A stretch of 64,000 bases of DNA, from NCBI GenBank assembly GCA_005765155.1, contig VCCP01000006.1, positions 3,484,501 to 3,548,500 of the forward strand, given 5' to 3'. The notes under the pieces are model-generated. The model was not told where the DNA came from, did no database searches, and worked only from the letters and a program-made list of their open reading frames with translations. This document shows, one piece after another, positions 33,433 to 43,893 of the stretch. Positions within the stretch are counted from its first letter, which is position 1; each line of letters starts with the position of its first letter. The position numbers were made by a program, and so were the translations under genes. Source of the DNA: Zelopaecilomyces penicillatus. Lineage: Eukaryota > Ascomycota > Sordariomycetes > Hypocreales > Pseudodiploosporaceae.

Positions 33433-35640
33433 TTATTTAATAACTTTGTAACCATTTTCCCCGAAGCATTGTTCAATTTCTTGCCTCCCAAGCATAAATC
33501 CACCATGAAAGTCTATGTACTCTTTCTCACCACCCCGGAGCTGTTCAATACAAATGTTCAAATTACTTTGTTCTCTCTGCGCAATCTGACCCAGCGCAAT
33601 CCTATACCTGGCTGACAACAAATTCGACTTGGCCACCAGGCTGTGGAGCTGCGTAAACGCTTGACACATTCCCAGCAACAACCACCCATTTTGCTGAGGC
33701 TTCATTGATTCGACAAGCAATGTCTCTGCGAATGGTGAGAGCCATCGTTGAAGTACCTCTATTAAGGTCTGTGGCGGCGTAGATGTCGGGTTGTTCTTGC
33801 TATGAAGCTCCATGCCAATGCCAATCAGATCAATATGATTTTCCCTGCGTATCTCATCCATTCCATCAACACCAATGGGCTCGGGTAGAAAGCCATTTTG
33901 AGATCGGAGAATCCTGAGTACCGCACAACCGATGGGGTTTGCTACCCTCCAAGGTATGCTGACGAAGCATTCGAGGAGGCAAGGGTGTACAAGCCAAAGT
34001 CCCATCAGCTTCTCAATGTCTAACTTAGATGTATCAACGTCCACCATCTCATACAACTTCTTTCCTGCATCCCAGCCCGACCCATTCAAGCCATCAAGTT
34101 TGGATGGGACGAGGCCGGGAGAAATAATACCCGTGCTCTCAGCCGATGTGCGCGTCTGGTGCAAATCTGTTCTTCCAGTGAACGCGCGATATGTTTCCGC
34201 GCCTTCAAATACGAGAGAGTCAATCCAGTCTCGCACCAGTGCGACCTCGCGATCGGTGAACGCGCCAAACATGGAGCCGCCCCATGAAAGCTGATGGATT
34301 AAACGACTACGCGCGCTGTCGCCTTTATAAACCCACGGTTTTGCCTCACTGAGGCATCTCAGAAAGTCTTCACGCCATTCCAATTGGGAAAACTTTGAGC
34401 GATCGAGCCATGTGCTCAGAGTTCGCTTACCGAACCTCATCTTACAGTGTTCGTGTGCACCGTTGGAAGCCATAGCTTTGGCTTGGAATAGATCAAGGAT
34501 GCCTTCGACAAGGGAAGATTTTGCTGGTTTGTAGGATGGAAGATTTTTTGACAAGGCAAATCCAGTCTGCACACGTTTCCACGCCTGGTGAGCTGCCTCC
34601 CAGCCATGGCGAGCGGCCACGGAATGGATGTATTCTTTTACAACATAGCTGGACATTGCTGTATGGCCGGTGTCCGCATTGTCAATTGTAATATGTAACG
34701 TGAAGTAGTACGGGTCGAATCCAACCTCCCGGAGCTCCTTTGCTGCGACCATGGTTTCCAAAGTTGGCATTTCGAATTGCATGTTGAATCCCAAAATCTC
34801 CGGGAGGAAATCATCTGGGAATAGTGATATGAGAAGCTGTGCTACCGCCGACCGCCAGATATTCTCGTCATCAAAGCCAGCGTGTTGGATGAAGTCTCTT
34901 GAATCTGGCGCGGGAACGATGGCGCCAATCTTTCTGAGAAGCTCCGAATACACAAATGCATGATTTCTAGCCAAGTCGCCATCCCCAAGCTCTTCTGAGA
35001 GCACTTGCCACGCCCCCTTTGTGATTTTCCGATCTGCAAATGCGGTCGTGGCTTTATGGATATGACCGAGCCAAGCACCATCGACGAACCTGACTGGGGC
35101 ATTCTGTACCAGCCAGTGGCGGGCCTCTGTATCTGATTGGAACAGTTTTCGAGGTAGTCCAGATTTACGTTGCTGGAGATAACCGCGCCATTCACTGGTC
35201 ACCTCATCCATTTTGGTTTGCATGAAGGCATCCAGGGCATCCGGGGCAAAGTGCTTCATGGACAAGATACCCTTTTGCGACTGTTCAATACTCAAGGCCC
35301 CAGAAAGAAATGAGAGAAGAAGGGATTTGGCTCGCGGGAGAACCTCATTGTGATGCTCCAGGTGGTGTAGCTTAAAGTAAAGTTCTTTGTATAGCTGACA
35401 TGGTTCTATCCCATCAACACTAGGTGGCTGCGATGTTGACACATTTCCTTCCCTTTTGGAGTGGGAGGGGTTTTTTTCATTGTTAATTTGTGCTGCTCTC
35501 CTTGGAATGTGTCTTAGTATGATCACGCCAGCGGTAAAATTGATGACCAGAAGTAGCATCAATCTAAACATGCAGTCCACGGTTGTCAGTTTTATGACAT
35601 GGTTCTGGACGTGAAGAGAAGAAGCTGATACGTTCGCCAT
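33433..35640 (-). CDS. Membrane-anchored heme-oxygenase-like diiron (iron-containing redox) enzyme
   Basis: 735 residues, no introns, ATG in CAATGG context. Residues 24-44 form one hydrophobic segment followed by arginines, a signal anchor. The core resembles the iron-containing redox enzyme / heme-oxygenase-like oxidase family. I see EELGDG...NH (about 216-227), FLPEILGFN (279-286) with a further Glu at 290, and FTLHITIDN...GH (313-326), which together offer the Glu/His/Asp ligands of a diiron site. Known members of this superfamily (UndA, BesC, SznF) do O2-driven decarboxylation, C-C cleavage or N-oxygenation. The C-terminal 380 residues, with a WGGSMFG motif and a helical tail, I do not recognise. 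Such enzymes occur in natural-product clusters, so a tailoring role is plausible. The reaction cannot be predicted from sequence. Confidence 0.75.
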   Translation of the reverse strand: MANVSASSLHVQNHVIKLTTVDCMFRLMLLLVINFTAGVIILRHIPRRAAQINNEKNPSHSKREGNVSTSQPPSVDGIEPCQLYKELYFKLHHLEHHNEVLPRAKSLLLSFLSGALSIEQSQKGILSMKHFAPDALDAFMQTKMDEVTSEWRGYLQQRKSGLPRKLFQSDTEARHWLVQNAPVRFVDGAWLGHIHKATTAFADRKITKGAWQVLSEELGDGDLARNHAFVYSELLRKIGAIVPAPDSRDFIQHAGFDDENIWRSAVAQLLISLFPDDFLPEILGFNMQFEMPTLETMVAAKELREVGFDPYYFTLHITIDNADTGHTAMSSYVVKEYIHSVAARHGWEAAHQAWKRVQTGFALSKNLPSYKPAKSSLVEGILDLFQAKAMASNGAHEHCKMRFGKRTLSTWLDRSKFSQLEWREDFLRCLSEAKPWVYKGDSARSRLIHQLSWGGSMFGAFTDREVALVRDWIDSLVFEGAETYRAFTGRTDLHQTRTSAESTGIISPGLVPSKLDGLNGSGWDAGKKLYEMVDVDTSKLDIEKLMGLWLVHPCLLECFVSIPWRVANPIGCAVLRILRSQNGFLPEPIGVDGMDEIRRENHIDLIGIGMELHSKNNPTSTPPQTLIEVLQRWLSPFAETLLVESMKPQQNGWLLLGMCQAFTQLHSLVAKSNLLSARYRIALGQIAQREQSNLNICIEQLRGGEKEYIDFHGGFMLGRQEIEQCFGENGYKVIK

Positions 35641-37221
35641 TGGGAGGAAAGTTGAAAGTAGCGTGTGTCAGTTTGTGGAACGAAGGAAACGACATTTCCC
35701 CCTCCCAAAGCAGGTTTACTTGCCACAGCGAAGTACGGATAATCTTGGTGTCATAATCAGTCACGACAATGCAGATGAAAACCCCTGGCCTTTTACTCGT
35801 CCATCCTAAAACCATTGATACCGAGGAGCTTTGCGTGTGAGTTCTACCAAGCACACTGGGTAGGATGGTAACTGTTGCATACTCTCAGGCAAGCCACATC
35901 CCTTTGCTTTGCATCCAGTCTCATACATGGTCCAATGACGGGTTACACAGGGATTATGATTCCAATTGTTTCGTACAAGGACACCTCACTGTCACTTAAG
36001 GACAGCAATACATTATAAATTGGGACTAGGATGATCCTAGACACTCTGACAGTGCCGCATAGGGTCTACATTCACATCTATCTTAAGTATGGACACTACT
36101 AACCAGCAGCAAGAGAGTCTAGTTAGGCTGCTTTCAAATGTCTGTATTTGATACAATTATGGCTATAGAACTGAGAGGCTCAGAGATAGAGGACCAAAAG
36201 CGAACACGGATTTAATTACACCCAGAAGATCCATATACATTGTTGTACATAGAAGCATAACCCTCCCACTTGAGGCTGGAAGGCGCCCACAATTCTGAAC
36301 GACACGTAGCATTTAATTTGTGTCTAGAACAACATCTGGGTGATCGGAGTACAAACCTTCACTTTGTTGCCATGGGACCGTTTCTGTGGGGTAGTAAGGC
36401 CGGATCGTCGCGCGGAGGGTAGACACCAGCTTCGGGTCATCGCCCTTTCAGCAGCGCCACAACCACTCGATCGACAACACTCCTACCGAATCCAGGCTCA
36501 TACAGGTTACATGCTTAAATGTTTGTCATAATGCATTGTGTATTTCAGCCCGCAAGCCCCATCGGCTCGGAGATATACAAGACAAATACTTGCGGAAGCA
36601 ATATGCTTATTTTCGTACAACGTGCCACACCAGCGCAACGCATTCCCCTCAATAGTGCAGATCACAGACCACTCCGGCAGAAGAATCATCGAATGGAGGG
36701 GCCTTGGAAGACAATAGAGTGGCTGCACAGCCGAGATTCCGTGAAATCTACTCACATCCATTCAGATACGTGCACAGAGCGGGACTACAGGACTGCATTC
36801 ATGTCTGTCCTCTTGGCTGCGGAAATATAGGAGCGGCTTCCCCGGTTCAAGTGATGTATACCTTTGCATGGTCCATCAGGCATGTGCGTGGGCCGTGGCC
36901 GCTCTCGACCGTCAAATCCCGGCCGTCATTGAACCTGGTTTTCACTGGACTTGTACCTGGACGCCTCAGCCAGCGATAATGGCCATGACAGCCAGACATT
37001 ATTGTTTACTTATGTTGGTCAGTATCTCTAAAAGTTGGGACACAGTGGGGATATCTTGACTTTCTGTTGATGTATATATGTGATTATAATTCTCTCCACG
37101 TTGATCGAGTTGCGAAGGACAACATTGCTGCACAGTTACCCCCTCCCCCCTCATGCTCAGGCTACTCACTCCCACTAAGGAGCGTTGAATAATTAAATTA
37201 TAATTCCTCATCAACTCCAAA
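35641..37221. other. Intergenic, divergent promoters
   Basis: About 1.6 kb between the minus-strand diiron enzyme gene and the plus-strand synthetase-like gene. No coding evidence. It contains both promoters, and no binding site was recognised. Confidence 0.5.
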
Positions 37222-38656
37222 ATGGACACGACGCTTGGAGCAGAACAAAAGTACGCTCTCATTACTCGCCGTCTTGAGATACAAAATGGCTGGTGTGCTC
37301 AGAAACTCCAATCACTTGTTACCGAAGACAAGCCAATTAGGTACCAATGGGGTAGGTGAATCGCTTGGAAATACTTTGTTCTTTCCCACTCTGACAAGAT
37401 GCAGTAACCGCACCAACCGGAAAACGTAAGCCTAGCTTTTCAAGGCAAACAAAGCAGATGTATTGACAGCGGATGCAGCACATATAGGTTACTTTATCCC
37501 GCTGATCAAGTTTGCGGATTTCATTCGAGCCGGAGGAGAGGTGCAGTTGTCTAATAACTTGCGATACATGAGCTCTCAAATTAACCCGATGCAAACAGGT
37601 TGTAGTTGAGTTCATCGACTCGTACGCTTTCTTGGTCAATTATAAGTTTCCATGGGATCAAGTACAACAGCGGAAGTTGTACTACCGCCGACTGATAACC
37701 GCGGTTCTCCAGGCTGTTGGTGTGCCCATGGCAAAGGTGTCGATGGTTGAGGCGTCCTCATATCAAGGCAATGATCAGTTCATCGTGGACTTTTGGAAGC
37801 TTTGCGCATTATGCTCGCAGCAAGATACCAAAGAAACCGGGGCTGAGGTCGGAGCATCCACAATGCTGGGGCCGTTGCTCACCCCTCTACTGCAAGAGCT
37901 CGGGGAAGAGTATCTCGATGTTGATGTCCAGTTTGGCGGCACAGATCAGGTTTGTAACAGATCCCTCCCACAAGCACATGGCAAAGATGCTACGGGCCGC
38001 CCGGGCTAATCTGGTTCTGCTGGGGGTTAGCGCGGCATCTTCAACCTGGGAGAACAATTCCTGCCCGAACTGGGGTACAAGAAGCGCGTTCATGTGATGA
38101 ATGAGCTTCTCCTCAGTTTAACAGGTGGCAAAATGTCGTCATCCCACCCAGCACACACCAAAATCATGTTCTTGGATGATCCGGAGGCGGTGGCAGCAAA
38201 GATTGCCCCGGGGCTTCGTGCCCAGCGCAAGTTGTGCAAGGCAACGGTGTTTTACCCATCTTGGAGCACATACTTTTCCCCATCAGCGAGATCAGGATGC
38301 TCCAGCTACAGAATGGGAGTCTGAACGGCGTTGAGAACCATTCTACCAATGGCCATCCCACCAATGGTGAGCGAAATAGCCGACCGTTTGTTGCTGATGG
38401 TGCGCCAGAGGGGGCCTTGTTCAGTGTCGCCGTTGCAGAATCAGAGTGTGTGTGCGGCTCCAAGCGCCACTATCGTACGTATATAGATTTGGAGCAAGAC
38501 TATGTACAGGGTCGGGTCGGGCCGGCGGAGCTGAAGGAAGCCGTGATTAGCGCGCTCAATCAGTTGCTTGCGACGATCCGAAAGTCATACAGCTCCGACG
38601 AGGGCTGGCAAACGGCCGATCAGATGGGGTACCCAGAGGACTGTGTGGCAAGGTGA
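37222..38656 (+). CDS. Tyrosyl-tRNA-synthetase-like protein, altered pocket, apparent frame break
   Basis: A divergent paralogue of eukaryotic TyrRS, which charges tRNA with tyrosine. Exons 37222-37351, 37405-37425 (only 21 nt), 37479-37540, 37599-37949 and 38031 onward; introns of 53, 53, 58 and 81 nt all join in frame. Class-I signatures are present: TGKPHIGY and KMSSS, as well as VDVQFGGTDQR. The tyrosine pocket motif YPxxQxxD reads TPLLQELG, so the Tyr and Asp that contact the substrate are Thr and Gly. Near 38200 the frame is lost: AAKIA continues in another frame as QGNGVLPILEHILFP. This needs a one-base loss or two-base gain in GC-rich runs and no plausible intron explains it. The rest then continues to the stop at 38656. 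It may be a pseudogene, or a specialised synthetase with an assembly error. House-keeping function is unlikely. It lies among tailoring-type enzymes. Confidence 0.7.
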
Positions 38657-39294
38657 CAATGACATGGACGTGGTTGGGCATCAAAAGGTTAGGCTAAGGA
38701 TCATGATGGTGCTTTGACAGTATGCCAACATGCAAGGTAGCTAGATGTTCTAGGTTATTCAACCCATCCCCTCAAGTTATTCGCTACATAGTACTCCCTT
38801 TGTGACCTGTGCAATGCTTGAATTGAGGGGAAGTAAAAGGCAGTATAGCCGATGCTGATGCGCCTCAGCGGGGGGCGCATAGATGAATGATGCAAGCTGT
38901 GCTTTGCATATGCAGAGTATTAAGTAATAGTATTGTATGGTCTGGTGCGCCATGCCAGCTTAACAGATGGCCGCAATCGTTGCTCATTGACGGCTACAAT
39001 ATGTTGATTAGTACGGAGTAGGTAGACACAGGTTACAAAGAACATCCAGCGTTGACAGTGCGGATGTCTGGGTGTCCTGTTTTGCATACCAGGTAGATGC
39101 TTGAGTTGAGTAGCCGGCCAGTGAGAGTCAAACAAGTGCCTTCGAGTTGCCGTCGCTCAATTGACTCATCAATAAATCTCAAGAATCGAGCGCACTTGGT
39201 GAATGAGATATATAAGCTGCTAGTAGCTCAAATTTAGAACTGGGGCGAAAACAACTAGCAAAACAACGTCCACAATCTCCGACAGAGCGTCAAA
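38657..39294. other. Intergenic
   Basis: Promoter region of the oxygenase gene. No ORF with coding features and no recognised regulatory site. Confidence 0.5.
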
Positions 39295-40295
39295 ATGACC
39301 ACAACCAAACTACCTGACCCTTCCACTGTTACTGCCATTGATCTGGCGCGGCTAGCATCGAAAGATGATGCAGAAATTGCAAAGTTAATCCAGGCCGCCG
39401 AGTATCCTGGCTTCTTTTATCTCGATTTTCGCCACTCACCAGCAGCAAAAGACATAGGCCAGAAAGCGCGTGAGGTATACGCCGCAGCCGACCAATACTT
39501 TGACCAGTCACAAGAGGTCAAGGCAGAGGATATTCGTAAAGAACAGCCCGCATCCAGCGATAGAGGGTAAGATTATGCGATGGTGCGACGATAGCATCAC
39601 GGCTTTAGTTGGCTGACTGTTCTTGTCTCTCTCTCAGATATAAATCCTGCGAGACTGATGAATCTTTTGAGGTGGGTTTAGCTGCTGCACCAGCTATTAC
39701 ACAAAGCAAGGAAGCAGCACATGAGCTAACACCAATCCGCGCACAGATATCGACTGATGAGATGCGACAAGGCAACCTGCAACTCCCAGGACCATTAGCC
39801 AAACATGCGCAGGTGGTCAACGACTTCCACTCTACCTGTTCCGATGCGGCGCATGTACTCCTCTACCAGCTCGCAGATGCACTTGGCCTGCCATTGCAGG
39901 ACCATCACCGCCTCCATGAGCCAAGCGAGAGCGGTCTGAAGCTGATAGCCGAACCCTCAGTTCCACTCGCTGCCAATGTTATTGAGAACAAGCACCACGA
40001 CAGTGGCACGCTGACCATGCTGTTCTATGATACCTGGAGTCTCCACGTCTGCCTGCCGCGTAAGACAGGCCAAGATACAGAGGAGCAGGAATGGGTCTTC
40101 GTGCCGCCTCCCGTGGAAGGAGTGGCTCTTGTCCATGGAGCAAAATCACTCGCCCGCCTGTCCAATGACAGATTTCAGGCTCCGTTGCACAGGGTTGCGC
40201 AGCCATCGGATGGGGCGGGGAAGCGCTATTTCCTATCGTACTTTTTGAGGCCGGAAGACCGGCTGCGGGATGAATGGGCCGTGGCTGCCACTTGA
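39295..40295 (+). CDS. Fe(II)/2-oxoglutarate-dependent oxygenase (isopenicillin-N-synthase-like)
   Basis: Non-heme iron oxygenase of the DIOX_N / 2OG-FeII_Oxy family, which hydroxylates, desaturates or cyclises small molecules. Two exons: 39295-39566 and 39638-40295, intron 71 nt (GTAAGA...CTCTCAG), joined in frame at GYKSC; about 309 residues. The N-terminal DIOX_N block (IDLARLASKDDAEIAKLI, GFFYLDF) is typical. Iron ligands are His and Asp in NKHHDSGTLTML and His in QAPLHRV; the co-substrate arginine is in KRYFLSYFLRP. All are present, so activity is expected. The family is common in fungal secondary-metabolite clusters. Next to a diiron enzyme, an N-acetyltransferase and an NRPS it may be a tailoring step, but no substrate can be named. 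Confidence 0.9.
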
Positions 40296-41153
40296 GCTGA
40301 CCGTTGAGACACGAAACTGCAAAATAATTGATGGGTAATATTGACTGTGGGCCAATAAATGGAACGAAAAGTCAAGTTGAGGGTCTCCACTCGTGCATCG
40401 TGATCGAATCCCGCTTGCTCCCGTCTCGTGCAGTAGCTGAGGTAACTGTGAGGATGGACAAACGCGTCTAGTCTCCTCTGGCCCCCCCCGTCTCGGCAGA
40501 CCCCTGTGCATATAGCCAACGGGAAGGCGAAATTCGGGGCACATACGTACATGCAGTAGTATGGGTGTGTGAGACGCTGTCTGTCTCTGCAGCCGCTCCT
40601 AGCTTGCTGAGGGATTTCACTTGTGTATGCAATACAGTTGGGTAAGCATACACCGTACATATGCACTTTGTATCAGAACAAGAAACTCCATGCAAAAGCG
40701 CCCTGTTCGAGGTGTCATGCATATATCTTGGTTGGATCTTCACAAAAATGGTCTGCGGGAGCCGACCATGAATCCACAAGCACATTATTGACTGGCGTAC
40801 ATCTGTCTGCTAGTAGGTAGGTAGGTAGGTAAAGAGATATCATGCCATGCACGTTAAATCCAGCTTTTTCTGACCAACTGGCCGTATACTTACGACATGT
40901 ACTGTACTTGCGCAGCTGTTTTTGTGATAAGATATTGGAACTGGGTATAATGCCATGCAATGCACCTTGAGCGGACTACCACCCAATTAACTAGGCAGAG
41001 TCCAAACTACGATGATCAGGCGTAGTAATTGTCATTGTACTCTGTACTTCACACTACGTGCTCTCCATCACCAGGTTTTCTCATCCCACAAGCGTTCAGT
41101 ATTGGCAGTTTTTGGCCACCTACTTTCATCGCCATCATCATCATTATTGCGAC
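40296..41153. other. Intergenic with a tetranucleotide microsatellite
   Basis: No gene is supported. A short TAGG repeat (about four to five units) lies near 40811-40832. The rest is non-coding, including the promoter of the next gene. Confidence 0.5.
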
Positions 41154-42428
41154 ATGGTGTCTAGAGCAACAGAGTCGAAATACGCTTCTCCCGCCCCTTT
41201 GCTGGTCTTGGGTCTCAGTAGGACCGGTGGCACATGTAAGCTTGAAGCTTCAGACAGTCCATGTTCAGCGTCCACCTCTTTAATCCTGACAACTAGACCT
41301 TTGCGAATCGAATTTCAGCAGCAGGTCGAGTGCATCAGTGATTTCGTAGTGGACGCTGAGTTATAGCCTCACGATATCTCCATCTCAATGGGATTATGCT
41401 GAGGCCTGGATTATGGGCTGATTGAATAAACTGCTATAGCTCTGTCTCATGCGCTCGCCATTTTAGGTTATGAGAATCTCTATGACTTAGATGACATAGC
41501 CAACGGCGGCCCAGAACATGCAAATTTCTGGCAGCAAGCGGTACAGAGGAAGCTCGCAGGCCAAGATGGGTTTAGTAAAGACGAGGCAGATGACTTGCTG
41601 CGAACATATGATGTTAGTTTTCTCATCTATATAATCAATCCCTATAGATGGTATTCTTTCCTCTTTATTGGACATCAGTTCCCTCAATCAGGGCATTGTG
41701 CCATGACTCTCTATTAGTCCACCAGGTCGCTTCGCTGGCACTTGTCGTTTGTTGAACTTTGTGACAACTCCTCTCACTTTGAACTAACCTTTATCCATTT
41801 ACTTTTAGGGTGTTCGAAACGTTCCAGCTGCTGCCTTTTCCGCCGAGCTAATCCGTTACTATCCCTCCAGCAAGGTGATCTTACCTATCCGTGATGTAGA
41901 TGCATGGCATGCGTGAGTTCTTCAAACAGTCTTTCCTCATCCTTGCACACAGGTTCCAGAGGTATAAAGACACTGACTTGGATCTTTTCTAGCTCATGCC
42001 TAACGACAGTCTATCAACGCTCTGTTGATCCTGTTTTGGGCATTCTGGGTCTTTTTCACAGCGGCTCTAGAATTTATAGGAAACTTCTACAGGGTCTTCA
42101 GCAGGTACTATATTGTGGTGACTTCATTAATAGCGGCAAAAGGGCGTTTGTGGAGCATAGTGAGTACATCAGAACAAATGTGTCCCCAGAGCTGCTGTTG
42201 GAGTACCAAGTCCAGCAGGGTTGGGAGCCTCTGTGCAAGTTCCTGGGAAAAGAAGTGCCTGCGTGTGAGTTTCCGCGTAGCAACGATCGTGACTCCTTTT
42301 GGAAGAGCTGTCGCAGCCGGGACGCTCGTATAGCAAAGGCTTTTGCGACGAAGGCATTGGTAGTAGTTGGGGTGGGGGGGACGGTCTGGTGGTTTAAGGA
42401 CAACATTCTGAGACTGCTAGCTAGGTAG
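41154..42428 (+). CDS. Sulfotransfer_4-type P-loop protein with C-terminal membrane segment
   Basis: Member of the fungal family with a PAPS-sulfotransferase-like P-loop, often misnamed NAD-dependent epimerase. Four exons: 41154-41235, 41440-41612, 41809-41912 and 41993-42428, with introns of 204, 196 and 80 nt. The first join gives the P-loop GLSRTGGTSLSHALAILGY, the second LRTYD/GVRNVPAAAF and the third DAWHA/SCLTTVY, all as in the family. The conserved VILPIRDVDAWH strand is present. A hydrophobic helix near the C-terminus (ALVVVGVGGTVWWF) is typical for the group and suggests membrane attachment. True sulfotransferase activity has not been established for most members, so the reaction is uncertain. 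The two long introns are unusual for this window, but their joins are convincing. Confidence 0.82.
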
Positions 42429-42776
42429 TTTAGTTTGTGTGCTAGACATCTCATCGAACCTAAAACGTAGCAACGAGCCCTAAAGAATTTAGAGTTTCCT
42501 AAAAAAGAAAAGGCACTTCAGTTGCAATAAGTAAACTCTTCAAGATCTGTCGTGCAATGTTGACACGGGTAGAACGCGTTATAGATTTTAGAATATTGGA
42601 AACTGGACATAAACTGACTTGGTGAGTCATTTGTAGTTAATGTGCCCTGACTCTAAATGAATTGAAGGTGGGTGTGCTGACATCGGCCAAAATCGGAGCT
42701 CGATGTCTAGGGTATGTCGACACTCTTTAACCAATTTGTTTTCAGTCGTCGCAGCTTTCTCCAGCAGTACTTCAAC
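42429..42776. other. Short intergenic region
   Basis: 348 bases between the sulfotransferase-like and N-acetyltransferase genes. An in-frame ATG at 42714 could start the latter, but 42777 is preferred. Nothing else is seen. Confidence 0.5.
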
Positions 42777-43893
42777 ATGGATCTGTTTAGAGATGACGGG
42801 GCCCAGGCATCGGCCTATTCCATCACCCAGATAGCTACATGGCTCAGTCGGATTTCTCTTCCACGAGCCTATGCTCAGTACATAGAGGCACCATTCACCA
42901 TTCCAAAGACGGCAGCTACACTTCAAATTCTGTTTCGGTGCCAAATCACCACCTTTCCATACGAGAATCTGTCTGTCCATTATTCATCAAACCATCAAGT
43001 GAACATCAAACCTGATGTTCTCTATAAGAAAATGATGGGACCAAACAATGGTGGTAGAGGCGGGTACTGTATGGAGTTGAGCATTTTTTTCCACCACATG
43101 CTGAGTGGATTGGGATTCCACGTCTATATGACGGGGGTGAGAAACCGCACGAGAACAGATGGTGTGCCCAAGGGGGAGTATCAAGGATGGTGAGCATAAT
43201 GATTCGCGCGAAGCCGTCAATTTTTCGAGGACGGCCAATTTGCTGCCAGAGATTATAACTATGGGAATGGCGCTGACAAACGATGGTAGGACTCACATCA
43301 ACAACATCGTTCATCTTCCGAGCGGGGAAAGGTTCAGCGCGGATGTTGCATTTGGCGGAGATGGGCCCACATGCGCTCTTGCGATGAACGAGGACCAGAC
43401 ACCAGTCCAAAACCTGGGCACCCAAGAGGTGCGTCTCATTCATGGCGTGATCCCAAAACAGCGACTCCGGGAACCGAAATTGTGGATATACCAATATCGG
43501 AATGATGCGCAGCAAGAATGGAACTCATTCTACAGCTTTTGCGAGGTAGAATTCTTCCAAGAAGACTTTGAGGTTCAAAATTGGTGGACGAGTGTCAAGA
43601 CTCTTCACCGATGGACTGTATTAGTTGTGCGATTTTTGCGGCAGGGGGAACCGATCAAATATCCAGAGGATGATGTGTGGCGACAAGATGAAGATGCAGA
43701 CATAAATGTTGTCGGAAAGGTCATGCTTGTCAACAACGTCGTTAAAGTGAACATGGGCGGAAAAACGCAAGTCGTGCATCAGTTCAGCTCAGAAGCGGAG
43801 AGACTGGTAGCTTTACGAGAGTATTTTGGCATTTCATTAACGACAGATGAGGAACAAGCCATTGACGGCTGGGATATGGCGCTGGAGCATTGA
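42777..43893 (+). CDS. Arylamine N-acetyltransferase (NAT) family enzyme
   Basis: NAT enzymes move an acetyl or malonyl group from CoA to aromatic amines by a Cys-His-Asp triad. Two exons: 42777-43189 and 43290-43893. The 100-nt intron (GTGAGC...GGTAG, CTGAC branch site) joins to QGW/THINNIV, the family text around the catalytic His. Cys98 lies in RGGYCMEL and Asp in FSADVAFGGDGPT, so the triad is complete. Residues 61-67 (PYENLSV) match the usual N-terminal motif. Total about 338 residues, normal for fungal NATs, some of which detoxify arylamines as N-malonyl conjugates. The start at 42777 has an A at -3; an upstream ATG would add 21 residues. It could modify an aromatic amine from the neighbouring pathway or protect the cell; neither is shown. 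Confidence 0.92.

Noticed and set aside
38031..38300. Programmed frameshift or hidden intron in the TyrRS-like gene
   Set aside because: No slippery sequence is seen, and the only GT-AG pair across the break would be a 36-nt intron, too short for fungi. Decay or an assembly indel is simpler.
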